This document shows positions 1 through 9,618 of a stretch of DNA of 64,000 nt, one piece after another. Numbering within the stretch: the first letter of the stretch is position 1; each line of letters begins with the position of its first letter. Position numbers and translations under genes: made by a program. The stretch is from contig NZ_LQPW01000031.1 in NCBI RefSeq assembly GCF_002116635.1, positions 62,001-126,000 of the forward strand, written 5' to 3'. The DNA comes from Mycobacterium szulgai (GTDB lineage Bacteria; Actinomycetota; Actinomycetes; Mycobacteriales; Mycobacteriaceae). The notes beneath the pieces were generated by a model. It saw nothing but the letters and a program-made list of their open reading frames with translations. It ran no database searches and had not been told where the DNA came from.

Positions 1-900
1 CCGCTCAATGCCGCGGGGTCGGCCCTGACGTCGCTGGCCGACAGCGCCGGCCGGTACCTGCGGCGCTGGCATCGGCGCCGCCCATTATGGGTCGGCGTGT
101 CGATCGGTGGCGTGGTCGACGGCACCACCGGACATGTCGACCATCCACGGCTGGGCTGGCGACAGGCGCCGGTGGGGCCCGTGCTGGCCGACGTGCTGGG
201 CCTGCCGGTGTCGGTGGCATCCCACGTCGACGCCATGGCCGGGGCCGAATTGCTGCTCGGCATGCGGCGGTTCGCGCCCACGTCGCCGACCAGCCTGTAC
301 GTCTACGCCCGCGAAACCGTGGGTTATGCGCTGGTGATCGGTGGCCGGGTGCACTGCCCGGCCAGCGGCCCGGGCACCATTGCCGCCCTGCCGGCCCAGT
401 CGGAGCTGCTCGGGGGTTCCGGGCAGCTGGAATCCACGGTCAGCGACGAAGCGGTGCTGGCGGCTGCCCGCCGGCTGCGGATCCTGTCCGGGGCCGCTCA
501 AGGCATCCGCACCGGCGGCTCGACCACCGCGATCACCGACCTGTTGCGCGTGGCGCGATCGGGTAACCAGCAGGCCAGGGAGCTGCTGGCCGAGCGGGCC
601 CGGGTGCTCGGGGAGGCGGTGGCTCTGCTGCGCGACCTGCTCAATCCCGACGAACTGGTGGTCGGCGGGCAGGCGTTCACCGAGTATCCGGAAGGGATGG
701 AGCGGGTTGAGGCGGCTTTCGCCGCGCGCTCGGTGCTGCCGTCGCGCGATATCCGCGTCACCGTGTTCGGCAACCGAGTGCAGGAAGCCGGTGCGGGTCT
801 GGTGTCGCTGGCCGGGCTCTACGCCGATCCGTTGGGCGCCATGCGCCGTTCAGGTGCGCTGGAGACCCGGCTACCCGATACCGAGGCTGTCGCCGAGTAG
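1..900 (+). CDS. ROK-family transcriptional regulator, 5' end outside window (Rv0485-like)
   Basis: The reading frame is open from base 1, so the N-terminal DNA-binding part lies upstream; about 299 C-terminal residues are present. The visible part is the sugar-kinase-like ROK domain, with a GGVVDG turn near the start and a late segment reading NPDELVVGG that is typical of ROK C-termini. The frame ends with TAG 38 bases before mshA. In M. tuberculosis the gene in this position, Rv0485, is a regulator reported to act on the pe13-ppe18 pair. Whether this protein still binds a sugar cannot be told from the fragment. Confidence 0.85.
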   Translation, partial: PLNAAGSALTSLADSAGRYLRRWHRRRPLWVGVSIGGVVDGTTGHVDHPRLGWRQAPVGPVLADVLGLPVSVASHVDAMAGAELLLGMRRFAPTSPTSLYVYARETVGYALVIGGRVHCPASGPGTIAALPAQSELLGGSGQLESTVSDEAVLAAARRLRILSGAAQGIRTGGSTTAITDLLRVARSGNQQARELLAERARVLGEAVALLRDLLNPDELVVGGQAFTEYPEGMERVEAAFAARSVLPSRDIRVTVFGNRVQEAGAGLVSLAGLYADPLGAMRRSGALETRLPDTEAVAE

Positions 901-937
901 CGGTGGGCGGGTCGCTGGTGTCCTGTAAACATGGAGT

Positions 938-2269
938 GTGCGGCACGATGACTTGTCAGTAGACGGCCCGCGCCGCATTGCCCTGTTAGCGGTGCACACC
1001 TCCCCACTGGCCCAGCCCGGCACCGGCGATGCCGGCGGCATGAACGTCTACGTGCTGCAGAGCGCGCTGCACCTGGCTCGCCGGGACATCGAGGTGGAGA
1101 TTTTCACCCGCGCCACCGCGTCGGCGGATCCACCGATCGTGCGGGTAGCGCCCGGCGTGCTGGTGCGCAATGTGGTAGCCGGGCCGTTTGAGGGCCTCGA
1201 CAAAAACGACTTACCCACCCAGCTGTGCGCCTTCGCGGCCGGGGTGCTGCGCGCCGAAGCTTCCCACGAGCCGGGCTACTACGACATCGTGCACTCGCAC
1301 TACTGGCTGTCAGGTCAGATCGGGTGGCTGGCCCGCGACCGCTGGGCGGTGCCACTGGTGCACACCGCGCACACGCTGGCCGCGGTGAAGAACGCGGCGC
1401 TGGCCGCCGGCGACACTCCAGAACCTCCGCTGCGCACCGTCGGCGAACAGCAGGTCGTCGACGAGGCGGATCGGCTCATCGTCAACACCGAAGATGAAGC
1501 CCGGCAATTGGTTTCGATTCACCACGCCGATCCGGCGCGGATCGACGTGGTGCACCCCGGGGTCGATCTCGAGGTATTCCGTCCGGGAGACCGGCGGGTA
1601 GCCCGGGCGACGCTGGGGCTGGCGCCCGACGAGCCGGTGGTGGCGTTCGTCGGACGCATCCAGCCGCTTAAGGCGCCCGACATCGTGCTGCGCGCCGCCG
1701 CGAAATTGCCGGGTGTGCGCGTCGTCGTCGCCGGCGGGCCGTCCGGTAGCGGAATGGCCGCACCCGACGGCCTGATGCGGCTTGCCGACGAACTCGGTAT
1801 CGCCGCGCGGGTGACGTTCCTGCCGCCGCAGTCCCGCACCAACCTCGCCACGTTGTTCCAGGCTGCCGATTTGGTTGCGGTGCCGAGTTATTCGGAGTCG
1901 TTCGGCTTAGTCGCGGTCGAAGCGCAGGCGTGTGGCACACCGGTGGTGGCTGCCGCCGTGGGCGGGTTGCCGGTGGCGGTCCGCGACGGGATTACCGGCA
2001 CGTTGGTGTCGGGGCACGGTGTCGATCAGTGGGCTGATGCCATCGGCCGGCTGCTGCGGTTACGCCAGGGTCCGCAAGGTTGGGCGATGCGGTACGCGGC
2101 TGCCAAGCATGCGGCCACCTTCTCCTGGGAAAACACCACCGACGCGCTGCTCGACAGTTACCGGCGGGCGATCACTGACTTCACCGCGTTGCGGCAGCGC
2201 AGGGTGCGCGACCGGGTGGCGGCGCGCAAGCCGCGCCGCTGGACCTCGCGCCGGGGTGTCGGGGCATGA
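938..2269 (+). CDS. mshA: D-inositol-3-phosphate glycosyltransferase MshA
   Basis: A GT-B (family 4) glycosyltransferase that transfers GlcNAc to inositol-3-phosphate, the first step of mycothiol synthesis in the cytosol. The N-terminal domain opens with [13 protein letters not shown] and [12 protein letters not shown]. The C-terminal nucleotide-sugar domain has [14 protein letters not shown] and the motif [19 protein letters not shown], which carries the EX7E-type glutamates. An in-frame stop at 926-928 leaves the GTG at 938 as the first start, giving 443 residues. That is shorter than the M. tuberculosis protein as remembered (480), with the loss in the variable N-terminal tail. The stop overlaps the next start as ATGA. 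Confidence 0.95.
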   Translation: MRHDDLSVDGPRRIALLAVHTSPLAQPGTGDAGGMNVYVLQSALHLARRDIEVEIFTRATASADPPIVRVAPGVLVRNVVAGPFEGLDKNDLPTQLCAFAAGVLRAEASHEPGYYDIVHSHYWLSGQIGWLARDRWAVPLVHTAHTLAAVKNAALAAGDTPEPPLRTVGEQQVVDEADRLIVNTEDEARQLVSIHHADPARIDVVHPGVDLEVFRPGDRRVARATLGLAPDEPVVAFVGRIQPLKAPDIVLRAAAKLPGVRVVVAGGPSGSGMAAPDGLMRLADELGIAARVTFLPPQSRTNLATLFQAADLVAVPSYSESFGLVAVEAQACGTPVVAAAVGGLPVAVRDGITGTLVSGHGVDQWADAIGRLLRLRQGPQGWAMRYAAAKHAATFSWENTTDALLDSYRRAITDFTALRQRRVRDRVAARKPRRWTSRRGVGA

Positions 2270-2775
2270 CGTCTCGGGTGGAACAAGTCATCGAGGCCGC
2301 GCTGCAGTCCAGCCAGCTGGAGTACTCCAAACACGGCGGTGCGCACGGCGGGTTGCCCGGGGTCGTGGTGGCGTTGCCCGGCGAGCGCCGGCTCAAGACC
2401 AACACCATCCTGAGCATCGGCGAGCATTCGGTGCGGGTGGAGGCGTTCGTGTGCCGTAAGCCCGACGAGAATCACGAGGGCGTCTACCGGTTTCTGCTGA
2501 AGCGCAACCGCCGGCTTTACGGCGTGGCCTACACGCTGGACAACGTCGGCGATATCTACCTGGTGGGCCGGATGTCGCTGGCCTCGGTCGACGCCGACGA
2601 AATCGACCGGGTGCTCGGGCAGGTGCTCGAGGCCGTCGATTCGGACTTTAATACCTTGCTGGAGTTGGGTTTTCGTTCCTCGATTCAAAAAGAATGGGAG
2701 TGGCGGGTTTCCCGCGGTGAGTCGCTGAAGAACCTGGAGGCCTTCGCGCACTTAATCGACGAGGACGACGCGTGA
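2266..2775 (+). CDS. YbjN-domain protein (Rv0487-like)
   Basis: A 169-residue soluble protein with a YbjN-type fold, related to type III secretion chaperone-like proteins. It shows the sequence [20 protein letters not shown] followed by [14 protein letters not shown]. It overlaps mshA by four bases (ATGA) and sits 13 bases before gpm1, so it is probably translated from the mshA transcript. Its function is not established; conserved linkage to mshA is the main clue. No signal peptide or membrane segment is visible. Confidence 0.85.
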   Translation: MTSRVEQVIEAALQSSQLEYSKHGGAHGGLPGVVVALPGERRLKTNTILSIGEHSVRVEAFVCRKPDENHEGVYRFLLKRNRRLYGVAYTLDNVGDIYLVGRMSLASVDADEIDRVLGQVLEAVDSDFNTLLELGFRSSIQKEWEWRVSRGESLKNLEAFAHLIDEDDA

Positions 2776-2788
2776 GAGACTGACCGGC

Positions 2789-3544
2789 ATGGGTGACACT
2801 GCCACGCTGGTACTGCTGCGCCACGGCGAGAGCGACTGGAATGCCCTCAACCTATTCACGGGCTGGGTCGACGTCGGCCTGACCGAGAAGGGCCGGGCCG
2901 AGGCGGTGCGCAGCGGCGAATTGCTGGCCGAGCAAGCGCTGCTGCCCGACGTGCTTTACACCTCGCTGCTGCGGCGCGCGATTACCACCGCGCATCTGGC
3001 CTTGGACAGCGCCGACCGGCTCTGGATTCCGGTGCACCGCAGCTGGAGGCTCAACGAGCGTCACTACGGCGCACTTCAGGGCCTGGACAAGGCCGAGACG
3101 AAGGCGCGCTATGGCGAAGAGCAGTTCATGGCCTGGCGGCGCAGCTACGACACCCCGCCACCGCCGATCGAGAAGGGCAGCGAGTTCAGCCAGGACGCCG
3201 ATCCCCGGTACGCCGACATCGGGGGCGGGCCGCTAACCGAGTGCCTGAAGGACGTGGTGGCCCGCTTTCTCCCGTACTTCACCGACGTGATCGTGCCTGA
3301 CCTGCGGACCGGTAAGACCGTCCTGATCGTCGCGCACGGCAACTCGCTGCGTGCACTGGTCAAGCACCTGGACGGCATGTCCGACGAAGACGTCGTTGGG
3401 CTGAACATCCCCACCGGCATCCCGCTGCGGTACGACCTGGATGCTCAGCTTCGCCCGGTGGTGGAGGGCGGCACCTATCTCGACCCTGAGGCGGCCGCTG
3501 CCGGTGCCGCGGCGGTGGCCAGCCAGGGTGCGGCGAAAGCGTGA
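2789..3544 (+). CDS. gpmA: 2,3-bisphosphoglycerate-dependent phosphoglycerate mutase
   Basis: Glycolytic and gluconeogenic enzyme that interconverts 3- and 2-phosphoglycerate. The catalytic histidine lies in [10 protein letters not shown] at residues 9-18. The [16 protein letters not shown] segment and the second histidine in [14 protein letters not shown] complete the active site. The length of 251 residues fits the dPGM family, and the C-terminus is an alanine-rich tail. In M. tuberculosis this gene is Rv0489 (gpm1). The ATG at 2789 follows Rv0487 closely, so the gene may share its transcript. Confidence 0.95.
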   Translation: MGDTATLVLLRHGESDWNALNLFTGWVDVGLTEKGRAEAVRSGELLAEQALLPDVLYTSLLRRAITTAHLALDSADRLWIPVHRSWRLNERHYGALQGLDKAETKARYGEEQFMAWRRSYDTPPPPIEKGSEFSQDADPRYADIGGGPLTECLKDVVARFLPYFTDVIVPDLRTGKTVLIVAHGNSLRALVKHLDGMSDEDVVGLNIPTGIPLRYDLDAQLRPVVEGGTYLDPEAAAAGAAAVASQGAAKA

Positions 3545-3679
3545 TAGTTGGCGCCAATAGGCCCGTTTGACAAACATCACGTGAACAGCAGCCGAATACC
3601 TGTCGCGAAGTATGTGACTTGTCCGAATTTGGCCTTGCTTAGCTAGGGCGGCGTTCACCCAATTTGTAGGATTTGCCCT
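3545..3679 (+). promoter_or_regulatory. senX3 upstream region with candidate RegX3 half-sites
   Basis: This 135-base gap holds GTGAAC at 3581-3586 and its reverse complement within GTTCACC at 3653-3659, just 20 bases before the senX3 start. RegX3 is known to control its own operon in mycobacteria, and described RegX3 sites are built on GTTCAC-type half-sites. The 66-base separation is wider than a normal paired site, so each may be an independent half-site. No -10 element was assigned. Confidence 0.4.
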
Positions 3680-4912
3680 GTGACTGTGTTCTCGGCACTG
3701 TTGCTGGCCGGGGTCTTGTCCGTGCTGGGGCTGGCCGTAGGTATTGCGGCCGGGGCCCGGCTGTCGTCCAGGATCGTCGCACGCCGCCGCCGAGCGGCGA
3801 CCGAGTCGACCGGAATCACGGTCGCGCAAATGCTGCAACGAATCGTTGCGCTGATGCCGCTGGGTGTGGCCGTAGTGGATGCCCATCGCGACGTCGTATA
3901 TCTCAACGACCGGGCTAAAGAGCTCGGTCTGGTGCGCGACCGCCAACTCGACGACCAGGCCTGGCGGGCCGCAGAGCAGGCGCTGAGCGGTGACGACGTC
4001 GAATTCGACCTGCCACCCGGCAAGCGTTCGTCCGGGCGCTCCGGGCTTTCGGTGCACGGGCAAGCCCGGCTACTGAGCGAATCGGATCGCAGGTTCGCCG
4101 TCGTTTTCGCCCACGACCAGTCCGACTACGCCCGCATGGAGGCGACCAGGCGTGATTTCGTGGCCAACGTCAGCCACGAACTCAAGACCCCGGTGGGGGC
4201 CATGGCTTTGCTCGCCGAGGCGCTGCTGGCTTCGGCCGACGACTCCGAAACCGTTCGGCGGTTCGCCGAGAAGGTGCTCATCGAGGCCAACCGGCTGGGT
4301 GACATGGTCGCCGAGCTGATCGAGCTGTCCCGCCTGCAGGGGGCCGAGCGGCTGTCCAACGTCACTGACGTCGAGGTGGACACCGTTGTGTCCGAAGCCA
4401 TTTCACGGCACAAGGTGGCCGCCGAAAACGCGAATATCGAAGTCCGCACCGATGCCCCCAGCGGTCTACACGTGCTGGGCGATCAGACCCTGCTGGTTAC
4501 CGCCTTGGCCAATCTGGTGTCCAACGCGATTGCCTATTCACCGCGCGGATCACTGGTCTCGATCAGCCGTCGCCGCCGCGGCGACAATATCGAGATCGCC
4601 GTCACCGATCGGGGTATCGGGATCGCTTTGGAAGACCAGGAGCGGGTCTTCGAGCGATTCTTCCGCGGGGACAAGGCCCGGTCGCGGGCCACCGGCGGAA
4701 GCGGGTTGGGCCTGGCCATCGTCAAACACGTGGCGGCCAACCACAACGGCAGCATCGGCGTGTGGAGCAAGCCGGGAACCGGATCAACGTTCACGTTGTC
4801 GCTCCCGGCGGCAACGCCGTCGGATGAAGACGACGAAGACCATCCTGAGCAATCGCAACGGCGCGACGTGCGACCCAACCGGTCACAACGAGAGGAAGAG
4901 CTGAGTCGATGA
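3680..4912 (+). CDS. senX3: Phosphate-responsive sensor histidine kinase SenX3
   Basis: Membrane sensor kinase of the SenX3-RegX3 system that answers phosphate limitation together with the Pst transporter and PhoU. Two hydrophobic segments lie in residues 1-30. A PAS-like region at about 50-145 includes the [18 protein letters not shown] stretch. The phosphoacceptor His166 lies in [10 protein letters not shown]. The ATPase part shows LVSNAIAYS, a [12 protein letters not shown] box region and [12 protein letters not shown]. The 410-residue length matches the family, and the GTG start gives [11 protein letters not shown], as in M. tuberculosis. The stop begins the MIRU repeats. Confidence 0.96.
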   Translation: MTVFSALLLAGVLSVLGLAVGIAAGARLSSRIVARRRRAATESTGITVAQMLQRIVALMPLGVAVVDAHRDVVYLNDRAKELGLVRDRQLDDQAWRAAEQALSGDDVEFDLPPGKRSSGRSGLSVHGQARLLSESDRRFAVVFAHDQSDYARMEATRRDFVANVSHELKTPVGAMALLAEALLASADDSETVRRFAEKVLIEANRLGDMVAELIELSRLQGAERLSNVTDVEVDTVVSEAISRHKVAAENANIEVRTDAPSGLHVLGDQTLLVTALANLVSNAIAYSPRGSLVSISRRRRGDNIEIAVTDRGIGIALEDQERVFERFFRGDKARSRATGGSGLGLAIVKHVAANHNGSIGVWSKPGTGSTFTLSLPAATPSDEDDEDHPEQSQRRDVRPNRSQREEELSR

Positions 4913-5023
4913 TCCGCGCTAACCATGAAGGGGAGTGGCGCAAATGACACACGCTAACGACGACGCAGAGCGCAGCGATGAGGTGGGGGCACCTCCCGCT
5001 TGCGGGGGAGAGTTGCGCAAATG
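4909..5023 (+). repeat. Tandem MIRU units between senX3 and regX3
   Basis: Two units lie head to tail: a short 35-base unit from the ATG at 4909 and a 77-base unit from the ATG at 4944. Each begins with an ATGA overlapping the stop of the preceding frame and ends in a GCGCAA-ATGA junction. The units encode mini-ORFs of 12 and 26 codons (4909-4947 and 4944-5024) ending GEWRK and GELRK. The 77-base period equals the MIRU unit described for this intergenic region in M. tuberculosis, where copy number varies between strains. The design keeps translation coupled from senX3 to regX3. Confidence 0.85.
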
Positions 5024-5704
5024 ACAGCCGTATTGATCGTCGAGGACGAGGAGTCATTGGCCGACCCGCTGGCGTTTCTGCTGCGCAAGGAGGGCTTTGA
5101 GGCCACGGTGGTGACCGATGGCCCGTCGGCGCTGGCCGAGTTCGACCGGGCCGGTGCCGATATCGTGCTGCTCGACCTGATGCTGCCCGGGATGTCTGGA
5201 ACCGACGTGTGCAAGCAGCTGCGTGCCCGCTCCAGCGTGCCGGTGATCATGGTGACCGCCCGCGACAGCGAGATCGACAAAGTGGTCGGCCTGGAGCTGG
5301 GTGCCGACGACTATGTGACAAAGCCCTACTCGGCGCGCGAGTTGATCGCCCGGATCCGCGCGGTGCTGCGCCGTGGCGGCGACGACGACTCGGAAATCAG
5401 CGACGGCGTGCTTGAGTCCGGGCCGGTGCGGATGGATGTCGAACGCCACGTCGTCTCGGTCAACGGCGACGCCATCACGCTGCCGCTCAAGGAATTCGAC
5501 CTGCTCGAATACCTGATGCGCAACAGCGGGAGGGTGCTGACGCGCGGCCAGTTGATCGACCGGGTCTGGGGCGCCGACTACGTCGGTGACACCAAGACGC
5601 TCGATGTCCACGTCAAGCGGCTACGATCCAAGATCGAGGCCGACCCGGCCAACCCGGTACACCTGGTGACCGTGCGGGGCCTGGGCTACAAGCTCGAGGG
5701 CTGA
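5021..5704 (+). CDS. regX3: Response regulator RegX3
   Basis: OmpR/PhoB-type response regulator paired with SenX3. The receiver domain has the acidic pair in VEDEES, phosphoacceptor Asp52 in IVLLDLMLPG and the conserved lysine in YVTKPYS. A winged-helix domain follows, ending LVTVRGLGYKLEG. An upstream in-frame start at 5000 lies in the MIRU repeat; the ATG at 5021 is preferred because it gives 227 residues beginning MTAVLIVEDEE, as in M. tuberculosis, and overlaps the MIRU mini-ORF stop as ATGA. Its 3' end overlaps the convergent GMC oxidoreductase gene by 19 bases. Confidence 0.96.
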   Translation: MTAVLIVEDEESLADPLAFLLRKEGFEATVVTDGPSALAEFDRAGADIVLLDLMLPGMSGTDVCKQLRARSSVPVIMVTARDSEIDKVVGLELGADDYVTKPYSARELIARIRAVLRRGGDDDSEISDGVLESGPVRMDVERHVVSVNGDAITLPLKEFDLLEYLMRNSGRVLTRGQLIDRVWGADYVGDTKTLDVHVKRLRSKIEADPANPVHLVTVRGLGYKLEG

Positions 5705-7569
5705 CCCCGCCGCTCGGCCATCTGGTCGGCTACGGCCAGCGCCATCGCCATGATGGACAGCTGCGGATTGACCTCAGGACAGCTGGGCAGGATCGACGCA
5801 TCGGCCACCCAGACACCGTCGACGCCGCGCAATCGGCCGGTCTCGTCGACGGGACAGAGCTGTTCGTCGGCGCCGGCTGCCGCTGTCCCGGTGGGGTGGA
5901 ACGCGGCCAGGTGCAGACTGCGCGGGTTGGCCCGCTGTAACACCTGCTGCAGCTCGGGAAATGACGTCACCGTGGTCGCGCCGGGCAGGCCGGTAAGGAC
6001 CTCCACAGCGCCCGCGGCGAACAGCAGCCGGCCAATGGCCTCCAATGCGACTCGCAGCTTGGCGAGGTCGGATTGGGCGATGTCGTAGCGCACCAGCGTC
6101 TCGCCGCGCACCGACCGCACCGAGCCGACGCCTCGATCGGCCACCATCGCACCGAATGTCGCGACCTGGGGTGCCCAGTCGAGCCAGCGCAGCAACTCCG
6201 CGCCGTAGCCGGGAAAGAGCATCGAGCCCATGCCAGGCGGTGTGGAGGTTGCTTCGATCAGCACACCGTCGGACTCGTGAAATTCGTGCACCGCGGCGCT
6301 CTGCAGCACGCCGCGCCAGGCGTAGACGTCGTCCTCGAACCGGCCCGCGAGCATCGTCGCCGGATGCAGCGCCAGATTCCGTCCCAGCCGCGGATGCCCG
6401 CCGAGGCCGCTGCGCCGCAGCAGCCCCGGCGTCTCGGTGGCACCGGCGGCGATGACCACGGTGTCGGCGAGCACGTCGATCGCGGTGCCGTCGGGCCGGC
6501 GGGCGCGCACCCCGCGAGCGCGTCCGTTCCGATGCAAGACACGTTCGACGCGCGCCTGGGAGATGATCCGGGCGCCGGCCGCGCACGCCTGCGGCAGCGC
6601 GTTGAGGTGTACGCCGTACTTGGCGTTGTGCGGACATCCGATGGCGCACTGGCAACAGCCTTCGCAGCCTGGGGCGTTGCGGGGAATGGGCGCCGCCTGC
6701 CAGCCCAGCGACTTGGCCGCATCAAGCAGCAGGTTGCCGTTGCGGCCCATGATGTTCAGCGGGACGGGCGCGACCCGCAGGGTGCGCTCCACCTCGTCGA
6801 GGCGAGCGGCGAACTGATCGGGATCGGCCAACCCGAATCCGAACTCGTCGCGCCAGCGTTGCTGTACGGCACGTGGTGGCCGGAAACAGGTGCCGGAGTT
6901 GACGACGGTGGTGCCGCCGACCGCACGGCCCACCGGCAGCGCGACCGAAGGGCGGCCGAGCGCAATCGTGGCGGCCGCGCCGCGGTACAACCCGGCGAAG
7001 CGGTCGATCGGGTGGGTGGTCCGGAATTCCTCGACCGTCCAGCGCCGTCCCTCTTCGAGCACGACGGCATCAAAGCCTGCGCGGGCCAGCGTGCGCGCGG
7101 CCATCGCGCCACCGGCGCCCGAGCCCACGACCACGACGTCTGTGGTGACGACCGACGAGCTTTCGGCCGACGGGGTGACGTTGAGCGCGGCATCCGGTCG
7201 TGCCGGGTCGTGCTCGGCGGCGCGGGACAGCAATTCCGGCGCATAGGTATCGGCGCCGTTGACCAGCAGCACCATCGCCTTCATGACATCCACGGCCGCG
7301 CCGACGTCGGGGTTGAGCGCAGCGACTCGGCGTAGCACCTGTTCGCGTTCGCCGGGATCGAGCCGCGCCATGGACCGGCCGGTGGTGAGGTAGCTGGCGG
7401 CGGCCAGCGAAGCCAGCCCGGCACGCACCGCCAGCCGGGAGGCGGCGGGTATCCGGGTGAGATACCGATCGACGCGCTCGACCAGCTCGGCCGGCGACGG
7501 GCCGCCGTATTCCTCGGGCAGCAGGGCGGTGCCGAAGGAAGCGGTCGCGCGATCGGCCAGACGGCTCAT
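5686..7569 (-). CDS. GMC-family FAD oxidoreductase (Rv0492c-like)
   Basis: A 627-residue flavoprotein of the glucose-methanol-choline family; the substrate is unknown. After an N-terminal helical region, the FAD-binding fold appears around residue 145 as VVVVGSGAGGAMAARTLARAG with a following acidic VLEEG. A cysteine cluster CEGCCQCAIGCPHNAK lies near residue 310, a feature also seen in long-chain alcohol oxidase-type members. The C-terminal part has HLAAFHPTGTAAAG and NPQLSIMAMALA, which fit the catalytic His/Asn region. It is last in a three-gene unit with ATGA overlaps, probably lipid-linked through the adjacent FadR-type regulator. Confidence 0.88.
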   Translation of the reverse strand: MSRLADRATASFGTALLPEEYGGPSPAELVERVDRYLTRIPAASRLAVRAGLASLAAASYLTTGRSMARLDPGEREQVLRRVAALNPDVGAAVDVMKAMVLLVNGADTYAPELLSRAAEHDPARPDAALNVTPSAESSSVVTTDVVVVGSGAGGAMAARTLARAGFDAVVLEEGRRWTVEEFRTTHPIDRFAGLYRGAAATIALGRPSVALPVGRAVGGTTVVNSGTCFRPPRAVQQRWRDEFGFGLADPDQFAARLDEVERTLRVAPVPLNIMGRNGNLLLDAAKSLGWQAAPIPRNAPGCEGCCQCAIGCPHNAKYGVHLNALPQACAAGARIISQARVERVLHRNGRARGVRARRPDGTAIDVLADTVVIAAGATETPGLLRRSGLGGHPRLGRNLALHPATMLAGRFEDDVYAWRGVLQSAAVHEFHESDGVLIEATSTPPGMGSMLFPGYGAELLRWLDWAPQVATFGAMVADRGVGSVRSVRGETLVRYDIAQSDLAKLRVALEAIGRLLFAAGAVEVLTGLPGATTVTSFPELQQVLQRANPRSLHLAAFHPTGTAAAGADEQLCPVDETGRLRGVDGVWVADASILPSCPEVNPQLSIMAMALAVADQMAERRGQPSSL

Positions 7570-7895
7570 TTACCGCGTCCGAGCAGCCGGCCGAGTTTGA
7601 GGAAGAACGGGTAGGTGGCGAAGATGCCGCCGGCCGCCGCGTGCAGGGGCCACTCGGCCTGGTCGGTGTTCACGTTGAAGACGCCACTGTTCCACATGAA
7701 GTCGCGGCCATTGCGCGAGCGGAACGGCCGCCACAAAAAACCCAGGCCGGGCACGTTGTTGTAAAGGCCGAACGAGCCGGCGAAGAACACGCCGAGGACG
7801 GCGGCCTCGATCAGGTCTCGACGCTTCTTGGGGATGCGGCGCTCGATCAGTACTCCCGAGGCAAACAGCAGCGGCGGGTCGAGAGCAAAACTCAT
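7566..7895 (-). CDS. Conserved hypothetical protein (Rv0492A-like)
   Basis: A 109-residue protein starting [14 protein letters not shown], with one hydrophobic stretch at about 31-55 (EAAVLGVFFAGSFGLYNN) and a second near the C-terminus (AAAGGIFATYPFFLKLG). It may be a small membrane or membrane-associated partner of the GMC oxidoreductase. It overlaps both neighbours by ATGA, so all three are probably translated together. The longer frame running upstream to 8570 is an extension through the neighbouring gene; the ATG at 7895 is the supported start. Function unknown. Confidence 0.8.
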   Translation of the reverse strand: MSFALDPPLLFASGVLIERRIPKKRRDLIEAAVLGVFFAGSFGLYNNVPGLGFLWRPFRSRNGRDFMWNSGVFNVNTDQAEWPLHAAAGGIFATYPFFLKLGRLLGRGK

Positions 7896-8842
7896 CGGGG
7901 TGTCCTTTCGTTGACGGCCGGCGCCTCGGCACCGCGCAAGCCGACTTCGGCGTGCCCGGTGCCCAGCACCGACCAATGCCGGTCGTCGATGTCGATGTGG
8001 ATGTCGGCCTGCTCGGTATTGGTGCAGACCACGGTGCCGCCGTCGGGATCGGTGTAGAGCAGGCTCACGCACCGCTCCGGCGGCTGGTCGACGCGTATCA
8101 GCACGTTGCGGCCGCCGATACGCCCCTCCAGCTGCCAGTGCCGCACACCGAGTGTCGTTCGCATCCGCACCGACGGCAGAGCGCTTGTGGGCCAGTCCTT
8201 TCCGTCGATGCGCAAGCGCACGAACGCCAGCGGTGCCAGTCGGTTGAGTCCGGGTTTGTGGGAGACGGCCGCTACTGCTTCCACAACGTCGCCGTCTCCC
8301 AGATCGGCATGGATCCAACCCCAGCGCTTGGCATTGCCGTGCCCGTAGATGTGGGCGATAGCGCCGCGCCAGCCGTCGACGCAGTGAGCGGTGCCGTCGA
8401 CCGTCAGCGAGCCGGTGAAATCGGCGGTGGGGGCCAGCACTACCTGGGCGCCGGGCAGCAGTTCGCGCTCCCATGCCACGCGAGGAAAGGTCCACAGCGG
8501 CGTCCCGGTGTCCTTCCAGGAGACGTCCCAGGCCAGGGATCCCGCACGACCGGTCAGCTTTTCGGGGCACGCTCGCGCGCCGGCGTGGTCGAACCAGGCT
8601 GTGCCCGACGCGGGCTGGGCCGGCACGGGTCCGAAGCGCTCGGTCAGTGGCAGACCCTCGGGGGGAAACCAGGTCGTCCAGCCGTGTGCATACGGAGCGC
8701 TGGAGGTGGGTGCGACGATTTCGTAGTGAATCCAGAGTCCGGCCCGGGTCAGCGGGTCCGACAAGGTGGCGTACCAGACTTCCAGTCGTCCGGCCTTACC
8801 CCGCCAGCGCGGGGCGACGGCCGATTGCATTTCGTCGTCCAC
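7892..8842 (-). CDS. Conserved hypothetical protein (Rv0493c-like)
   Basis: A 316-residue protein, first gene of the three-gene unit. It is rich in Trp and beta-prone segments ([36 protein letters not shown]), which suggests a lipocalin or hydroxysteroid/tocopherol-cyclase-like beta-barrel, but this is only a fold impression. There is no signal peptide. The GTG at 8842 is chosen because an AAGGA element sits six bases upstream; an internal ATG at 8830 is the alternative. It starts 59 bases from the divergent GntR gene and may share its operator. Confidence 0.75.
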   Translation of the reverse strand: MDDEMQSAVAPRWRGKAGRLEVWYATLSDPLTRAGLWIHYEIVAPTSSAPYAHGWTTWFPPEGLPLTERFGPVPAQPASGTAWFDHAGARACPEKLTGRAGSLAWDVSWKDTGTPLWTFPRVAWERELLPGAQVVLAPTADFTGSLTVDGTAHCVDGWRGAIAHIYGHGNAKRWGWIHADLGDGDVVEAVAAVSHKPGLNRLAPLAFVRLRIDGKDWPTSALPSVRMRTTLGVRHWQLEGRIGGRNVLIRVDQPPERCVSLLYTDPDGGTVVCTNTEQADIHIDIDDRHWSVLGTGHAEVGLRGAEAPAVNERTPR

Positions 8843-8888
8843 TGCTGTTCCTTCGGAGTCCTAGGAGATGGTGTGGCCAGTCTACAAT

Positions 8889-8910
8889 ATTGGTTGAGCC
8901 AATGAACCAA
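8889..8910. promoter_or_regulatory. Palindromic operator overlapping the GntR start
   Basis: A perfect inverted repeat TTGGTT-N9-AACCAA spans 8890-8910, and a second, nested ATTGG-N5-CCAAT spans 8889-8903. Both cover the proposed ATG at 8902. Rv0494 of M. tuberculosis is reported to be an autoregulatory, fatty-acyl-responsive FadR homolog, so this is the natural candidate for its site. Because the Rv0493c-like gene starts 47 bases away on the other strand, binding could affect both directions. Confidence 0.55.
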
Positions 8911-9618
8911 TCAACCCCCATACCCCCGCCCGATCGTCAGCGCGTGGACGAGCAGATCGCCACGTCCCTCGCCGACGCGATCCTGGACGGCGTTTTCCCG
9001 CCCGGCTCGGCGTTGCCTCCGGAACGCGAACTTGCCGAGCAGCTCGGCGTCAACCGCACGTCGCTGCGGCAGGGCCTGGCGCGGCTGCAACAGATGGGGT
9101 TGATCGAGGTGCGCCACGGGAGCGGCAGCGTGGTGTGCGACCCCGAAGGTCTCACTCATCCCGCGGTGGTCGAGGCGCTGGTGCGAAAGTTGGGCCCGGA
9201 CTTCTTGGTCGAATTGTTCGAGATCCGGGCGGCGCTGGGTCCGTTGATCGGCCGCCTGGCGGCTGCCCGCAGCAAGCCTGAGGATGCCGAGGCGTTACGC
9301 GCCGCGCTGGCCGCCGTGGGGGAGGCGGACACCGCCGCGGCGCGTCAGGCGGCCGATGTCGCGTACTTCCGGGTGCTCATCCACAGCACCCGCAACCGCG
9401 CCCTGGGGTTGTTGTACCGCTGGGTGGAGCATGCGTTCGGCGGCCGCGAGCACGAACTGACCGGCGCATATGCGGACGCTGAGCCGGTGGTGGCAGATCT
9501 GCGGGCCATAACTGACGCGGTCCTGGCGCGCGACGCGGACACGGCCGCTGCGACGGTGGAGGCCTACCTGAACGCCAGCGCCCTGCGCATGGTGATGGCC
9601 TACACGACCGCCCGTTAG
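8902..9618 (+). CDS. GntR/FadR-family regulator (Rv0494-like)
   Basis: A 238-residue regulator with an N-terminal winged helix ([20 protein letters not shown], then [13 protein letters not shown]) and a C-terminal all-helical FCD/FadR-type ligand domain. Its M. tuberculosis counterpart is described as a FadR homolog answering long-chain acyl-CoA. The ATG at 8902 gives [11 protein letters not shown] longer frame reaches 8473 but runs through the divergent gene and the operator, so it is rejected; a TTG at 8890 is another possible start. It probably regulates itself and the divergent oxidoreductase unit. It ends one base before the convergent next gene. Confidence 0.9.
   Translation: MNQSTPIPPPDRQRVDEQIATSLADAILDGVFPPGSALPPERELAEQLGVNRTSLRQGLARLQQMGLIEVRHGSGSVVCDPEGLTHPAVVEALVRKLGPDFLVELFEIRAALGPLIGRLAAARSKPEDAEALRAALAAVGEADTAAARQAADVAYFRVLIHSTRNRALGLLYRWVEHAFGGREHELTGAYADAEPVVADLRAITDAVLARDADTAAATVEAYLNASALRMVMAYTTAR

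Noticed and set aside
6073..7335. Long 420-residue plus-strand frame
   Set aside because: Antisense shadow of the GMC oxidoreductase; high G+C at third positions suppresses stops on the other strand.
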